Source of the DNA: Scatophagus argus | Lineage: Eukaryota > Chordata > Actinopteri > Scatophagidae | DNA length: 64,000 bases | Direction: 5' to 3' | NCBI RefSeq assembly: GCF_020382885.2 | Contig: NC_058501.1 | Location: 15,700,501 to 15,764,500 of the forward strand | Shown: positions 38,032-49,706 of the stretch, piece after piece | Layout of the letters: every line of letters starts with the position of its first letter | Position numbering within the stretch: position 1 is the first letter of the stretch | Notes under the pieces: generated by a model | What the model saw: only the letters and a program-made list of their open reading frames with translations | The model's database searches: none | Told to the model about the DNA's origin: nothing | Translations under genes and position numbers: made by a program

Positions 38032-39700
38032 GAAGAAGAGGGATAAAGGAGGAAAATAGGAAGCATGTGAGTGGACAGAGTTGTATAGAAGATGGGGATG
38101 GAAGGAAATATGGCAGTTTAATGGAGGTATATAGAACTGAAAACATGGAAGTCTTCCCTCCTCTTCCTCCTTGTCACCTCCGTTTCCTGAAGCCAACTGT
38201 GCAAATGGCCTTATTTAGTGGTGCTCTTTATCACTCTGAACATCAGCCCAGAGCTCACAATATTCCATTTTTCGACATCAGTGAATTGGTCACTAGATGA
38301 TTATTTCTGGGCAAGCACGGTCTCTGTTCTAACAGAATAAATCCTCGACTGGCCAAGATAAACCAACCAGAAGCATCTTTTCTGCTGTATTCTTCTCTCC
38401 CTTTTCTCAACTCCTCAAGATTGAAGACAGACCTCAACTTGCATTCATGCTACAATAATCACTTACTCACCTGTACATTCAGTCAGTTACATGATTATGG
38501 GTTGCAATATGCTTCTTGCCCCTTTTGTACATTGCTATTTATCTAGAGGATCGCTCAGGTGAAGTGATCATTAAAACCCTTATTTTGTCTTCCATTGATA
38601 AAAAAAAGCATCTTAATAAACACATAGTTAGCTGAGTACATTGTAAGATAAACAGATAAGGTTGCACATGGGGAGAAATGGTCTCACATGGAAAATCCTT
38701 TACTGATTTGCCTATTTTGTCTCTTTTTTTTTCCAATTCAGATTCCCACTTTCTCCACGCTTTTCCACCTCCACACTGGCCTTCAAAAACAGGCAGCCAA
38801 CATTTTTAACATTGACTGTGCTGCACGCCACAGACACATGAACAGCCTTTGAAATGTATTATCTGTAGGTTGCCTGTTGACACGTTGGTTTGATTTGCAT
38901 ACTGGTATGTTGCATGTTTTTGCTACAGTCTCCCAAATACAGCAGGAATCTTGTGCATTTGATCCTGACCATCTGTGTAACTAAGTAACATGTCATCAGA
39001 ATGTCTTTATCTGCATGTTTTGATAATGCTTCTTACTTTTTTCTTCTTGCACCCAAGACCTATAATAGTAGCCATTTGAAATGTGTTGTGTTAATAGATA
39101 ACTGAAGGTGAAGGTTGGAGTCAAAGTTGTGCAGTGCTTCCGACGTTTTCTGCCAGATGGCTCCAAACATGCGTCTGAATCCTAATTTGATTTTGATAAG
39201 GTTAGTAAATGTTTCAAGTGCACAGGCATATCTGTGACACTGGCTAAAAGCAGCCTGATCCTGTAAGATAGAGAGGTGTAAATTGCACTGTGACTCTGAT
39301 GACAGATGAGTCTCTTGCAATAAATGTACAGAAAAGTTTTTTTTTCTTTGGAAAGTCTTTTTTGATGTGTTCACGAAGTGATGATTTTGACTCTGTATCA
39401 GTAAAGGCACATTTTGGATACACTCATAAGTATGTAACTAATTTTAAAATTTTACATGCGTACACATCCCTTATGAAGGCACTGAGCTGTATTTCTACCT
39501 CCTGTCTTGCATAAAACATTATTTATTTGATGAAATGTATATCTGTATGGCAGGCTTAACAGAATAGAGCCTTGAAAGCGAATAATAAATGTAACAAAAT
39601 ATGACACTATTCCAGATTTTAAATGCAGTGGCAAATTGTTCAATGCAAGTTATGTATTTCAAAATATGAAATAAATGATAGACATTAAATAAAAATATAT
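38032..39700 (+). other. entrep3: probable entrep3 3' UTR
   Basis: No coding exon was recognised between the entrep3 stop and the fdps promoter. AATAAA signals occur at 39669-39674 and 39688-39693, near the right end. Confidence 0.45.
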
Positions 39701-39849
39701 GTTGATGTTTTGTGCATACCATGAAGAGTAAACTCCCTGTACATACTGTAGGGTTAATATTCTTCTGTTTTGCCTCTATTTTTTATACTCCGTAAGTAAA
39801 ACTGTAATTGTATTAGTTTAAGCTCACCCCAGATCTCGACACTCCACTT

Positions 39850-40000
39850 AAACCCCACCTCTTCTCAAATCTTATTGGTCAGCCCCTGTGAGAGCCCATC
39901 CTGGTTCGATGCTACCGGCCAATCAAAACGCTCAATGTCAAATGGAGCCTTCGAAATCCGCGCCCACACGCACCATTCACAATGGATCATGGGAAATTTA
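39850..40000 (+). promoter_or_regulatory. fdps: fdps promoter: SRE-like site, inverted CCAAT and CCAAT boxes
   Basis: ACCCCAC (39852-39858) matches the 3' part of a sterol regulatory element. An inverted CCAAT box (ATTGG, 39874-39878) follows 15 bases later and a direct CCAAT box lies at 39919-39923. The mammalian FPP synthase promoter is known to use SREBP together with NF-Y at this type of spacing. A ZNF143-like sequence (minus strand ACTAAATTTCCCAT) lies near 39988-40001. The factor assignment is inference from motifs. Confidence 0.5.
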
Positions 40001-40173
40001 GTTCGGCTACTTTATATTAAAACGGAGTGTAGCTCGACGGTGAACTACAATCTGCATATCCTGGTTTCAGGAGACGTTCACAGACTTCAGTTTGACAGCA
40101 AGACGAAGAAACAGAAGATAAACGCTTTTGTTGTATTATACTGAACAGTTTGGAAAAAGAAGACATTATCATT

Positions 40174-43100
40174 ATGGTATGTGAAGGCACATGTATGAGC
40201 AAAAAAACATTTTGATTTGACACACCGTAATTAGCTTTGTCAGTAGACTGGATGCAGGAGAACAGTACAGGCTAACGACAGCTAACGTTACACTTCTATG
40301 TTTTGGGAACTAGCTAGCTAGTATTTCTCTTTGCCTAATCCTTTCTCTTGGTGTTACTGAGCGTAGTGCCTGGCGGATCATGGAGCTCATCTGGCTAGCT
40401 TGGCTGCTTTTCTTTCTTAACCGGAACGAGTTACCAATGTTATGTGATTAACTGATAACTGCGACAGTCCGACAAGTTTGACTGCTGGTTGTTAACACTT
40501 GGTCGAGGCATTTGGATGTTTGGTTGAGGATGGGACGTCTGCTGAGATGGGCAATTAATGCCCCTAAAACATTCAGGACCATGTGGTTGGTCCTCTCCCC
40601 ACTTAAGTTAAAAAACACCTCTCTTCTGCGGTGCTCCTCGTCTTTCCAGGGAGACAGCATTTGCAATGGGACGCACAGCAAGAAGGCGTTGCTGTCAGAT
40701 CCTCAGCTGTTTGAAGCTCAGTTTGAGGAGCTGGTGACGGAGCTTTCAGAGCGGGACCTCACCGATCCTGCGTTGGCTGATGCTCTGAGCAGGCTAAGAG
40801 AGGTACTTATATATGCTGCTTTGTCTTTTGAGTTACCTCTAGCTAGGGCTTAGCTTCAGTTTCATGTATCTGCATCTTTTCTCTCAGGTTTTGCTGTACA
40901 ATTCACCTGGAGGCAAGAGGAACCGAGGCCTGTCTGTGATTGCCTCTCTGAGGGAACTTCTCCCATCCAGTCAGCTCACACAGGACATCGTGCAACAGGC
41001 TCTGGTGGTTGGCTGGTGCATTGAGTTGGTAAGGGCAAGTTCTGGCATGTTCAAGGAGAAGTCTGTCCATATTCCACATTTTTCTTTTTGAAAACAAATC
41101 CAATTAAAAGACCAAAACCAGCATTGATGGTGTAGCCAAAACTTGATATAGCCTATTCCTCTGTGCCTTAGATCTGCAGTGTAATCCAAAAAATATGCTG
41201 TGAATGTGAGCCACACCTTTGCACTGGTTGACATATTTCTCCATTACAACAAATGCAGAAACTACTCATTTATTTTTAGTCTGTCCCACATGTTGCACAG
41301 TAAACACTCAATGGTGCAAAAAGTCCTTGAATAGTGCCCTTCAAAGTTTCCCATGTTTTAGTAATATTTGCTGCAGTGCTTAGCTTTTCATTAAAAAAAT
41401 ACTTTTTTAACATGTAAATATATATATCTGTGACCCTTTTTAAAAAGAATTAAGTCTTCAGTAGGAACAAATAAGCTTTGTACCATGAACAGAGCGGGAA
41501 GGTCAGAAAGTACTGAGAATCCTTGTGGTACCATACTGTCAATATGGATGTTTGTGTAATAATAGTTACATCTCCATATTGTCAAGTTCACAGAAGTGAT
41601 GTTAATAGAGCAAAGATGTTGTAGTTTATTATACTTCAAGCAATGTGCTAAAAACCCACCTCTGATGCACAGACTCATACTGGCTGTTTGACACCTTGCA
41701 AAGATGTTACGTTTTCTAAGTCTTGAAGTGTTACAGCTGTGCCTCTGTTGCCTGCAGCTTCAGGCATTTTTCCTTGTGGCAGATGATATCATGGATGGAT
41801 CTGTGACTCGGAGAGGACAGCCCTGCTGGTACAAGAAGGTGAGCCATGATATGTTCCAGAAACAAGACACCAAAAGAGGTTTCATTTTTTTTGTAATGTG
41901 GTGATTAATTTTCATTACTATTATTGGTGATCTCAGTTTCTAAGGTGAATCCTGCCTTTTTTTTAAAGGATGGAATAGGTCTGGATGCCATCAATGATTC
42001 ATTTCTGTTAGAGGGGTCAATCTACAGACTACTTCGCAGACATTGCAGGGATCAGCCCTTCTATATCCATCTACTGGAGCTATTTACTGAGGTACTGCAG
42101 GTCCTGATTGACTACACAAGTTGACACACACATACAAATCCAAACAGGATTCTTACAGCATCTCTGTGTGTTTCAGACATCTTTCCAAACAGAGCTCGGC
42201 CAGGCTCTGGACCTCATGACGGCCCCTCCTGGTCAGATCGACCTCAGCAGATTCACCATGGAGAGGTAGTGAAGTTAAGGCTGTAAAGAAGCATTTGCGT
42301 AGAAGGATGTTGTTTACCAAAACAAATGGGTGCAGTCATTTTACTCCTTGTCTTTCAGGTATAAAGCTATTGTGAAATACAAGACTGCTTTTTACTCGTT
42401 TTACCTCCCAGTGGCAGCTGCAATGTACATGGTGAGTGTGTTTATTTTGTACACACAGGACAGAAGAAACTCAAAGGCACAGTGGTGATCATATTGAAGG
42501 CTGGCAGCAAATTAAAGTTTACAGAACTGGTCTTGTAAGAAGGTTAGAATGAGACCAGCCGACACAGTCTAGATATGGAAAGTAAAAGAGTGGTGTCATA
42601 CTCTACCTTTGTAGGCAGGAATTACAAGCGAAGAGGAGCACAACAATGCTAAACACATCTTGCTCGAGATGGGAGAGTTCTTTCAAATACAGGTAATTAC
42701 TTTCACATGTCACATTTTCAATGATGTAATGCCATCTATACAAAGTTATTAAGCGCTTCATTTGTTTCATTTACAGGATGACTACTTAGACTGTTATGGA
42801 GACCCTGCTGTGACAGGAAAGATCGGTACAGACATCCAGGATAACAAATGCAGCTGGCTGGTAGTAACGGCCCTGGAAATCATGACTCCTCAACACAGAG
42901 CAGAGCTGGAGGTGGGACTTCAGATAAAGACCCTTTCTATTTGAACACTTAAAATATGTACCCATATTATTTGGCTGCAAACCCATGTGCATAGTGCTAT
43001 GTGGTGGCTCACATGCAGTCATATGTAACTGAAGATGTGTGATGTGCTATAAATTTAGTATGCAGATTTTGTTCTCTGTTGCCTTCACAAAAGCATTAGA

Positions 43101-43752
43101 GAAAATGCAAAAAATATTAAAATGTCAGTCATTATGTGCAAAAGAATCAATACAACAGGCCATGCATTTTAATTTGAGTAATGATGCAGTGACTGATTTA
43201 TTAATTTGAATAAGTGAAGAGTAATTAAGGCCTTATATAATAATAGGGATGTTTTTTTTATAATACTATATAATACAAATACAATACAAAATGTAATACA
43301 AAATGTGTTGGGGGGGGCAAATATTGTCCAAGGTCTTCTTATAGCTAAAATGTGATTCAGCAATACAAACAATTTATGTAATAATTTATGCCTGAGAATA
43401 GTCAGACTATTTTCTGAGCTCATGTTTTTAAGGTCATTATCTTCTATCTATGTGGTGGTCTCTAATCCCACCTCTCTTAGATGTGCTATTACAGTCACTT
43501 ACTGCTTTGGACATTTGCGAAAACTTAATTTCACCTTCATCTCTCCCTCAGGCATGTTATGGGCGGCACGATGATGCCAGTGTGGAAAAGGTCAAAGCGC
43601 TGTACAAAACGCTGCAAATGCCAACACTGTACCACAAGTACGAAGACGAAAGCTACCAGCGGCTACAGAAGCTCATCGCTAGTCACGCTCAAAACCTTCC
43701 TCACTCGGTCTTCCTCAACTTTGCCAAGAAAATCTACAAGAGGAACAAGTGA
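40174..43752 (+). CDS. fdps: fdps, farnesyl diphosphate synthase
   Basis: The cytosolic form reads ATG as the last three bases of exon 1 (40174-40176), then 40650-40802, 40888-41028, 41758-41838, 41969-42091, 42177-42265, 42359-42431, 42615-42692, 42777-42911 and 43552-43752. The total is 358 residues (about 353 in the human short form). The enzyme condenses IPP with DMAPP and then GPP to farnesyl diphosphate, the branch point to sterols and protein prenyl groups. The first aspartate-rich motif DDIMD is at 108-112 in exon 4 and the second, DDYLD, at 248-252 at the start of exon 9. They bind the Mg2+ ions holding the allylic diphosphate. [29 protein letters not shown] and the terminal KIYKRNK are also conserved. 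A longer N-terminus could start at 40530. A polyadenylation signal is at 44179-44184. Confidence 0.96.
40530..40649 (+). CDS. fdps: alternative fdps N-terminus with mitochondrial-targeting character
   Basis: An ATG at 40530 opens a frame that runs 40 codons straight into fdps exon 2 with no stop. It begins [16 protein letters not shown], has seven Lys/Arg and no Asp or Glu, and is amphipathic: the composition of a mitochondrial presequence. It would be used by transcripts starting inside intron 1, and would be spliced out of the cytosolic mRNA. Human FDPS is known to have a mitochondrial form from a different start. Expression is not shown here. Confidence 0.55.
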
Positions 43753-44186
43753 GAGGGGAAACAGTGTCAGGTGCATCAGTCTGGTTTCCTTTTTACTTCT
43801 CATGACACACAGATCAGCTCCTCTCCTTTTTAAAGAGGGCCTGTTAGAGACCAGGATCTGGCTCCCAACAGCATGACCTCAACAGAACTGTGATACTTAG
43901 AAATTTGGTTGTGAATGTTGTTGAGCAGTCTGCCTCTTTTGCTCCATGTTATCTATTTATTGAACCCAGTGCATAGTGGACACTGTCTCCAGTTATTTCT
44001 CCCCTGACCATGAATATAATGACACTGAAATTAATCACATATTTGCCCGCCCTCCATAATGCATGGCAGGATGAAGACCCCAATCAAATGGAGTAGCTGA
44101 AACAGTTTTCTAATTCCGTATATTTTTATATTGCTGCTGTAATGTCTCCACTGTCCTCTGCTGGGATTTGTTGCTTTTAATAAATG
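43753..44186 (+). other. fdps: fdps 3' UTR
   Basis: The non-coding tail ends with an AATAAA at 44179-44184 followed by a T-rich region. No other feature seen. Confidence 0.65.
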
Positions 44187-44579
44187 ATTTATGATCAGTA
44201 TTTTGTTTTATTTCATTCTTTTGTGCGTGAATGTGTTGGTTGTAGAGCGGAAACAACACAAAAACTAAACTAGGCTGTTTTGACAGTTAATTGTTTCAGC
44301 AATTCCTCAGGCAAAAAAAGCCAGAACTTCTCTTTTCAGATCTTCAAATGTGAGAATTTTTTATATGATTCATAAATTTAATACATTAGTTAACTTCCTT
44401 GAAGACAGACTAATAAATGCAAGAATAAATTTCAGTTTAGATGAAGAAAATAAAGTAAATGTGGCTTCCTCTTAACGCACACTAAAAAACAATAATAATA
44501 GTCATTTGTAGGAGCTGAAGCTGAAAATGACTCAAATTGGATGCGATGATAAGGCAATGGAGGGGTGTGGTTTGGTTGG

Positions 44580-44757
44580 GTCGGTGCTGGTGGAGGAGGA
44601 GGAGGAGGAGGAGGGAGGAAGATGGCCCGCTGGATTCTCGCGAGAATATAGAGGCTGCTGCTGTTAACGTCGGAGAGAGAATCACATTCACACGGACTGC
44701 TAGGCGAGGGAGCCCGATGAGATGGAGACCTTCATCCATCTTTACCTGAATATTGTC
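44580..44757 (+). promoter_or_regulatory. rusc1: rusc1 promoter and non-coding first exon with TCTCGCGAGA palindrome
   Basis: A GGA-repeat block (44592-44620) is followed by the palindrome TCTCGCGAGA (44636-44645), a known vertebrate housekeeping-promoter element reported to be bound by BANP. A donor (GTC|GTGAGT) ends the putative exon at 44757. An ATG at 44722 starts a frame that, joined to the acceptor at 46216/46217, stops after about 20 codons, so it is an upstream ORF and not the protein start. Confidence 0.55.
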
Positions 44758-46216
44758 GTGAGTCGACTGTTATTTTTTTTTAATCTAATGAAGTATATCT
44801 CTTGTTTTCAAATGAACTTGCGTAGTCTAATCGGGTAAGAAAAAAACCCTATTCCCATACAGAGCCTGCGTAGATCAAGACACATACAGTTCCACAATAT
44901 AGTAATATTTATCGGATAGTTTTAGGTAAAAACTATTATTAACGCCTTTTTTATTTGGGATCTAAATATTATGTGTAATGTTTGAGTTCTAACAGGGGCG
45001 GATGGGCCTGTATATCTGGGCGATGCGGTTAGAGGTACCCCCCCTCCTCCTCCCCCTCCTCCCATCCTCCCTGTCTCCATCAGCTCTGTAGGATCAATAC
45101 ATGCAGGGGTAAACACCGCACATGACGGGTTCAGTTACGTATGAAGATATGCGGGGTTTTTTTGTTTGTTTGTTTTATTTTAAGGATTTATGGGCCGTAG
45201 TGACCATTCAGACGACAGGCCCAAACACTTGAGTGATTTATATTCCTCCCCGACGTGAAGGGCACTGTGGAGGAATATGAGCTATAGCCTTCGGTAAACG
45301 GGCTTTAAAAAAGGCAGACTCGGTGTGGCTCAGTGCTGAACTGATTATTTCATGCTCCAGTTAAATGTGCTTTTATGTCCGGGCATGGCTTTAGGTACGG
45401 TGTTTGTTTTTTTTTTTTAAACGACATTACTTTTGATGAATATCTTATTGCCTCTTGTCAATTTGTGAGGGAGGGCTGGAGAAGATGGAGACAGCTTGGC
45501 TTCTGTATACTCATGAATATCCTCAGTGTTCAGTGAAGCTGAACACGACTGATGCAGATGATGAGTGACAGCTATTAAGCCATAAATTATATGACAATTA
45601 TCATAGGGATCATTGTGTGTGTGTGGGAGTGTGTGTTTGAATTTTAATACATAACGTCTTAAAAAAAGATAGTAGTACAACAGATGCACACAAATGGAAC
45701 AGCACTTTATGTTATATTCATTTTCAAGTAACCAATTTGTCTCATTTGTTAAGCAACTTCATGCTGCACAGCAGTCATTCAGCTACTGTATTCCTCAAGA
45801 AAAGATGCAACGTTATTTAAGGATTGCACATAGTAATTTTGTTTTTATCAAGCTGCTGTTTATTTTCTTGATTAACTTATACATTTTTATGTAATTTAAT
45901 GTAAGGGGAAAGAGGTAAAAATAGCACATAATAGTTTAGTTATAGTAGTTATGATAGTTTACAGAAGCTGCAACCAGCTAATATTTGACATTGGCAGTAT
46001 TTGGCAATCCTGAATGACTAATTGTTTCACCTGAAATTGCGTTCCTCAAAGGGTGATGTTTGATGTGATGAATGTTGAGTTTTAATGAATAGTTCAGATG
46101 ATGGGTTTAACTTCAAAGACTTAGCCTATGTGAAGATGTGTCGAACAAGAAAATGTCCTTTGAAGAGCTGAATGCTTGTAGTCATTGTTCATTCTGTGTC
46201 TCCTTTGATGTTACAG
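44758..46216 (+). other. rusc1: probable rusc1 intron 1
   Basis: The sequence is bounded by the donor at 44758 and the acceptor TTACAG|GAT at 46216/46217. It is AT-rich apart from the CpG-containing first 500 bases. No gene or transposon recognised. Confidence 0.5.
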
Positions 46217-46343
46217 GATCTTGGGAGTCATGCCAAGATGTGACCGTCACGCCACGTCATAGTTTGGATCTGTCCAGCCTTTACAACATTTGTTTCTATA
46301 GCAACAGAAATATCACAGTATCCTGAAAAGCCCTGTTCCCACA

Positions 46344-49300
46344 ATGCAGTCCTCTAGCTGCTCCTCTCAGCCTCCAAAGCCGCGGCGCTTTGACACCAGC
46401 AGGCGGACCAATACCTTAGCTGCACCAAAGTCTCAAGGGCCTGGTTTTCAGAGGGAGGATAAAAATATGAACACGATCACCACGTCCTCCCCACGCCGAG
46501 CTACTAAGGGCCCCACAGCACCCACCAGGACCAAGGTGGGAGTGCAGCCTCGGGCACCATTAAGCCAGTCGAGGTTTGGCTCACAAAAGCAAGTTTCAAA
46601 CATCTCCAAATCAGCCAAGCCCAAACCCAAGAGTGTTCGTCCCTCAGCTGCATCCAAAATTGCAACAGCAGCCGATCCTCCACCACTTCCCTCTGTTCTT
46701 CCTCTTGATCCGAACTGCAACGAGCCAAGCCTTCCGTGTCTGTGCTGCGATGGGCGCTCCCCACAGGACAACAACAGTATGTTCAACCATAACCACAACA
46801 ACAACAACTCCATCTCGCTCAGACAGCAACTGCAGCTACCGCCTCCTCCGGCCCCGTCGCCTCCGAGGCAGGATGGGAAGGGGCCCAAGGAACAGAATCA
46901 GCCTCCTGTGCAAGCACAAGCTCAGGAGCCCCCTGCCTGCCCTGCTGTAAGTCTGGAAAATGAAGGCAAGAATGAAGATAACAGCACCAATCTGGAAAAC
47001 AAGAAAAATGTCAAAGTAGAGGAAGAAGACGATGAGGAAGAGAGCAGTGGGGATATTGATATAGATGACGATGAAGAGGAGGCTGACAATGATGATGACG
47101 ATGAAGATGATGACACCCTGGTACCCTCGTGCTGTGACTGTCCCCCCTCCCTCCTGGAGTTCTCACTCTCCTCCTCTACCTCCTCATCCTCCACTTCCAT
47201 TAGCTCCTGCTCTGATCTGGAGTCTGACTGTGCAGATCAATCTGCCTCCATCTGCTCTTCCCAAGACCAAGATAATCTATCCGTCGCTCTGTCCTCTAAA
47301 GACCACTCTCTGCCGCAAGCCCTTGAATGCCAGCCTCCTGCGCGTTCACCTCCATCCCTTCCTCTTAGCCGCAATCCCTTCTCCCTAACATCAGTTTCCC
47401 CAATCCCCCCTTGCTCCCCAGATGAGGGCTACCCCTCTGCTCTGGGCTCTCCCTCTCCAGACTATTTAGGTGTCAAAGGTGATTCTGAGGTCACCAAACT
47501 AGGTTTACTTGACTTTCTAGAATCAGTAGGAGAGTTTGGGAAAATGGAGCGCTTTAGCCAGGTGATCCAAGTGGCTCGTTGGGATCTGGAAGGGGAACAA
47601 CACTGGGATGTTCTGAGGGATCGGCTCGATCACCTGGATCGCTTGGAGAAAGTGAACAGGGAAGTAAAACTGGCTTATGTTGCCAGACTCCATGAGAAGG
47701 GATTTGATTTTGGAGATCTGGAAGAGCAGGATCTCTCAGATGTCATGGATGAAATGGGCAACATCGACATTCCCTGGAAATTGTATAAAAGTAGGAAAGA
47801 AATGATGGGAGACTCTCAGGAGTTTTCAGACGCAGGGGTTGACCTCACTGCTCCATCAGACTGTGATGAGCCTCTCGTTCCAGATTCCCTCACCCCATCC
47901 CCCGTCCAGCCACCACCTAGACCCCCCAAACCTCCAGCACGTCATGCCAGCGTGAGCTCTGACCTCCACACCTACATCAATATCAGCAGAGAGACCACCT
48001 CCATGGCAGTCTCCACCTCTCCTACATTGTCTACTTTCTCCCCTAACTCCTCTTCCCCCACATTCACCACTTTTAGGTGTGAGAAACCCCTTCCTCCATC
48101 TCCACCCTCTGTTCCTCCTCTCCCCACTTCTAAACCAGTCCCTTATCTAACCCTTTACACCACTACTTCTCCACCCCCATCTATCCCAACCCCAACTCCT
48201 CCTATTCCTCCGCCAAGGAGGCGTCACCTTGCCAGGAAGGAGGCACAGCGGCTCGCTGCTCTTCAAGCCGAACAGGAAAAGACCCCCCTTTCCCTTCCTC
48301 CTCCTACCACACGTCCCCCTCCTCTACCTCCTCCACCAGTTATTTCAGTCTCCTCCTCATCTCCCCCTGCCATACCACCTCCACCTGCCCTGCCTCCTCC
48401 CCCCTCCTTCCACGCTCTGGATGTAGAGATTCGGAAACTACTGATGCTTGCTGGACTGACCCAAGCTGAGCTCCTCAAACTCAGCCCAGAGCTTGGTGTT
48501 TGTGTTGGAGGGTTGGAGGATGAGGGAGATAATGTTATCTTGTCCAGGTCTGTGGAACCACGTGAGTTCAGACTAAAAGAGACGGAGGGGGAGAAGCAAT
48601 CTGACACTGAGTTGATGGCCAAAGATGGATGGAGCAATAGAGGCAAGTTGGAAGGAGAGCAAAGAGTAGTTATTGCTGAAGAAGGCAAAAAGAAAGAGGA
48701 GAGCAAAGACACACAAAGAACCACCTCATTCACTGAGATGGCAAGAAGAAGGAAGAGGAACAGTGGTCTGACTTCCGACTCTTACTACAGCACTGGTTTT
48801 AGCAATACACATGAAACCAAAGCAAAGAACCTGGGCTTTGAGTCTTTCAGGTATCCTGCTGAGTTACCAGATTCACCTCCTCCTCCTCCTCCGCCTCGTC
48901 CCTTACCGCCAATACCCCCATCTTTGCCACCCATAAAAGTCAGCACTCTCCCTGCCAACTCTGCACAGCCTGAGCGATTTGATTGGCTCATAGCATTTAC
49001 ACCTGACTGTGAAGCCCCATCACAGCCGTCACCCGTGGAAACACGAAAACCTCATATGGAAACTGAAAAGAAGCTCAGTTCATCAGGTTCATCTCCAGGG
49101 TCAGCTCCAAAGGTAACAACTTTTAAAGAGCTGCGCTTCCGCAACAAAAGTGTCTCTGCCCCAACAAAAGTGATCACTGACCCAGAGCCAGACCCCACAG
49201 TTATTACTCCAGATCCAGATATACTGTACAACCTGAGGTGGAGAAGAGAGAAGGCAGGCGGTGATGGCAACCAATGGGAGTACACCTCTCAGGCTCAGGC

Positions 49301-49664
49301 CTTGTTCATGCAGCCACCACCAGCCCTTACCTCTATGGCTGCTCTGCAGGAAATGCTCCGGAGAGCTGACAAGGAGGGTGGGCAACTGGAGCTGTGCCCA
49401 TCACAGAAGATTGGCTGCTCAGTCAGTGACAGCAGCCTTTGGACCATGGGCAGAGAGTGGGAGTGTGAGGATGTTAAGAGTGAGGAAAAGGAAGAGAAAG
49501 AAGAAAAAGAGGAGGAGGACAAGGAGGAGGAGGTGGAGGTGAGAGGACGAGCTGATGGAGGAAGGACTTTGGAATCGAGAACTTCAGGTGAGTATGAATT
49601 TCCATGATGATCATGTACAAATGATAATAAAGGAGACAACAGAATCTAATGACAAAGGGGAAGG

Positions 49665-49706
<42 letters not shown>

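Noticed and set aside
46448-46888. Antisense 146-codon frame opposite rusc1
   Set aside because: It is a shadow of the Pro/Ser-rich rusc1 coding sequence; the conserved motifs are all on the plus strand.
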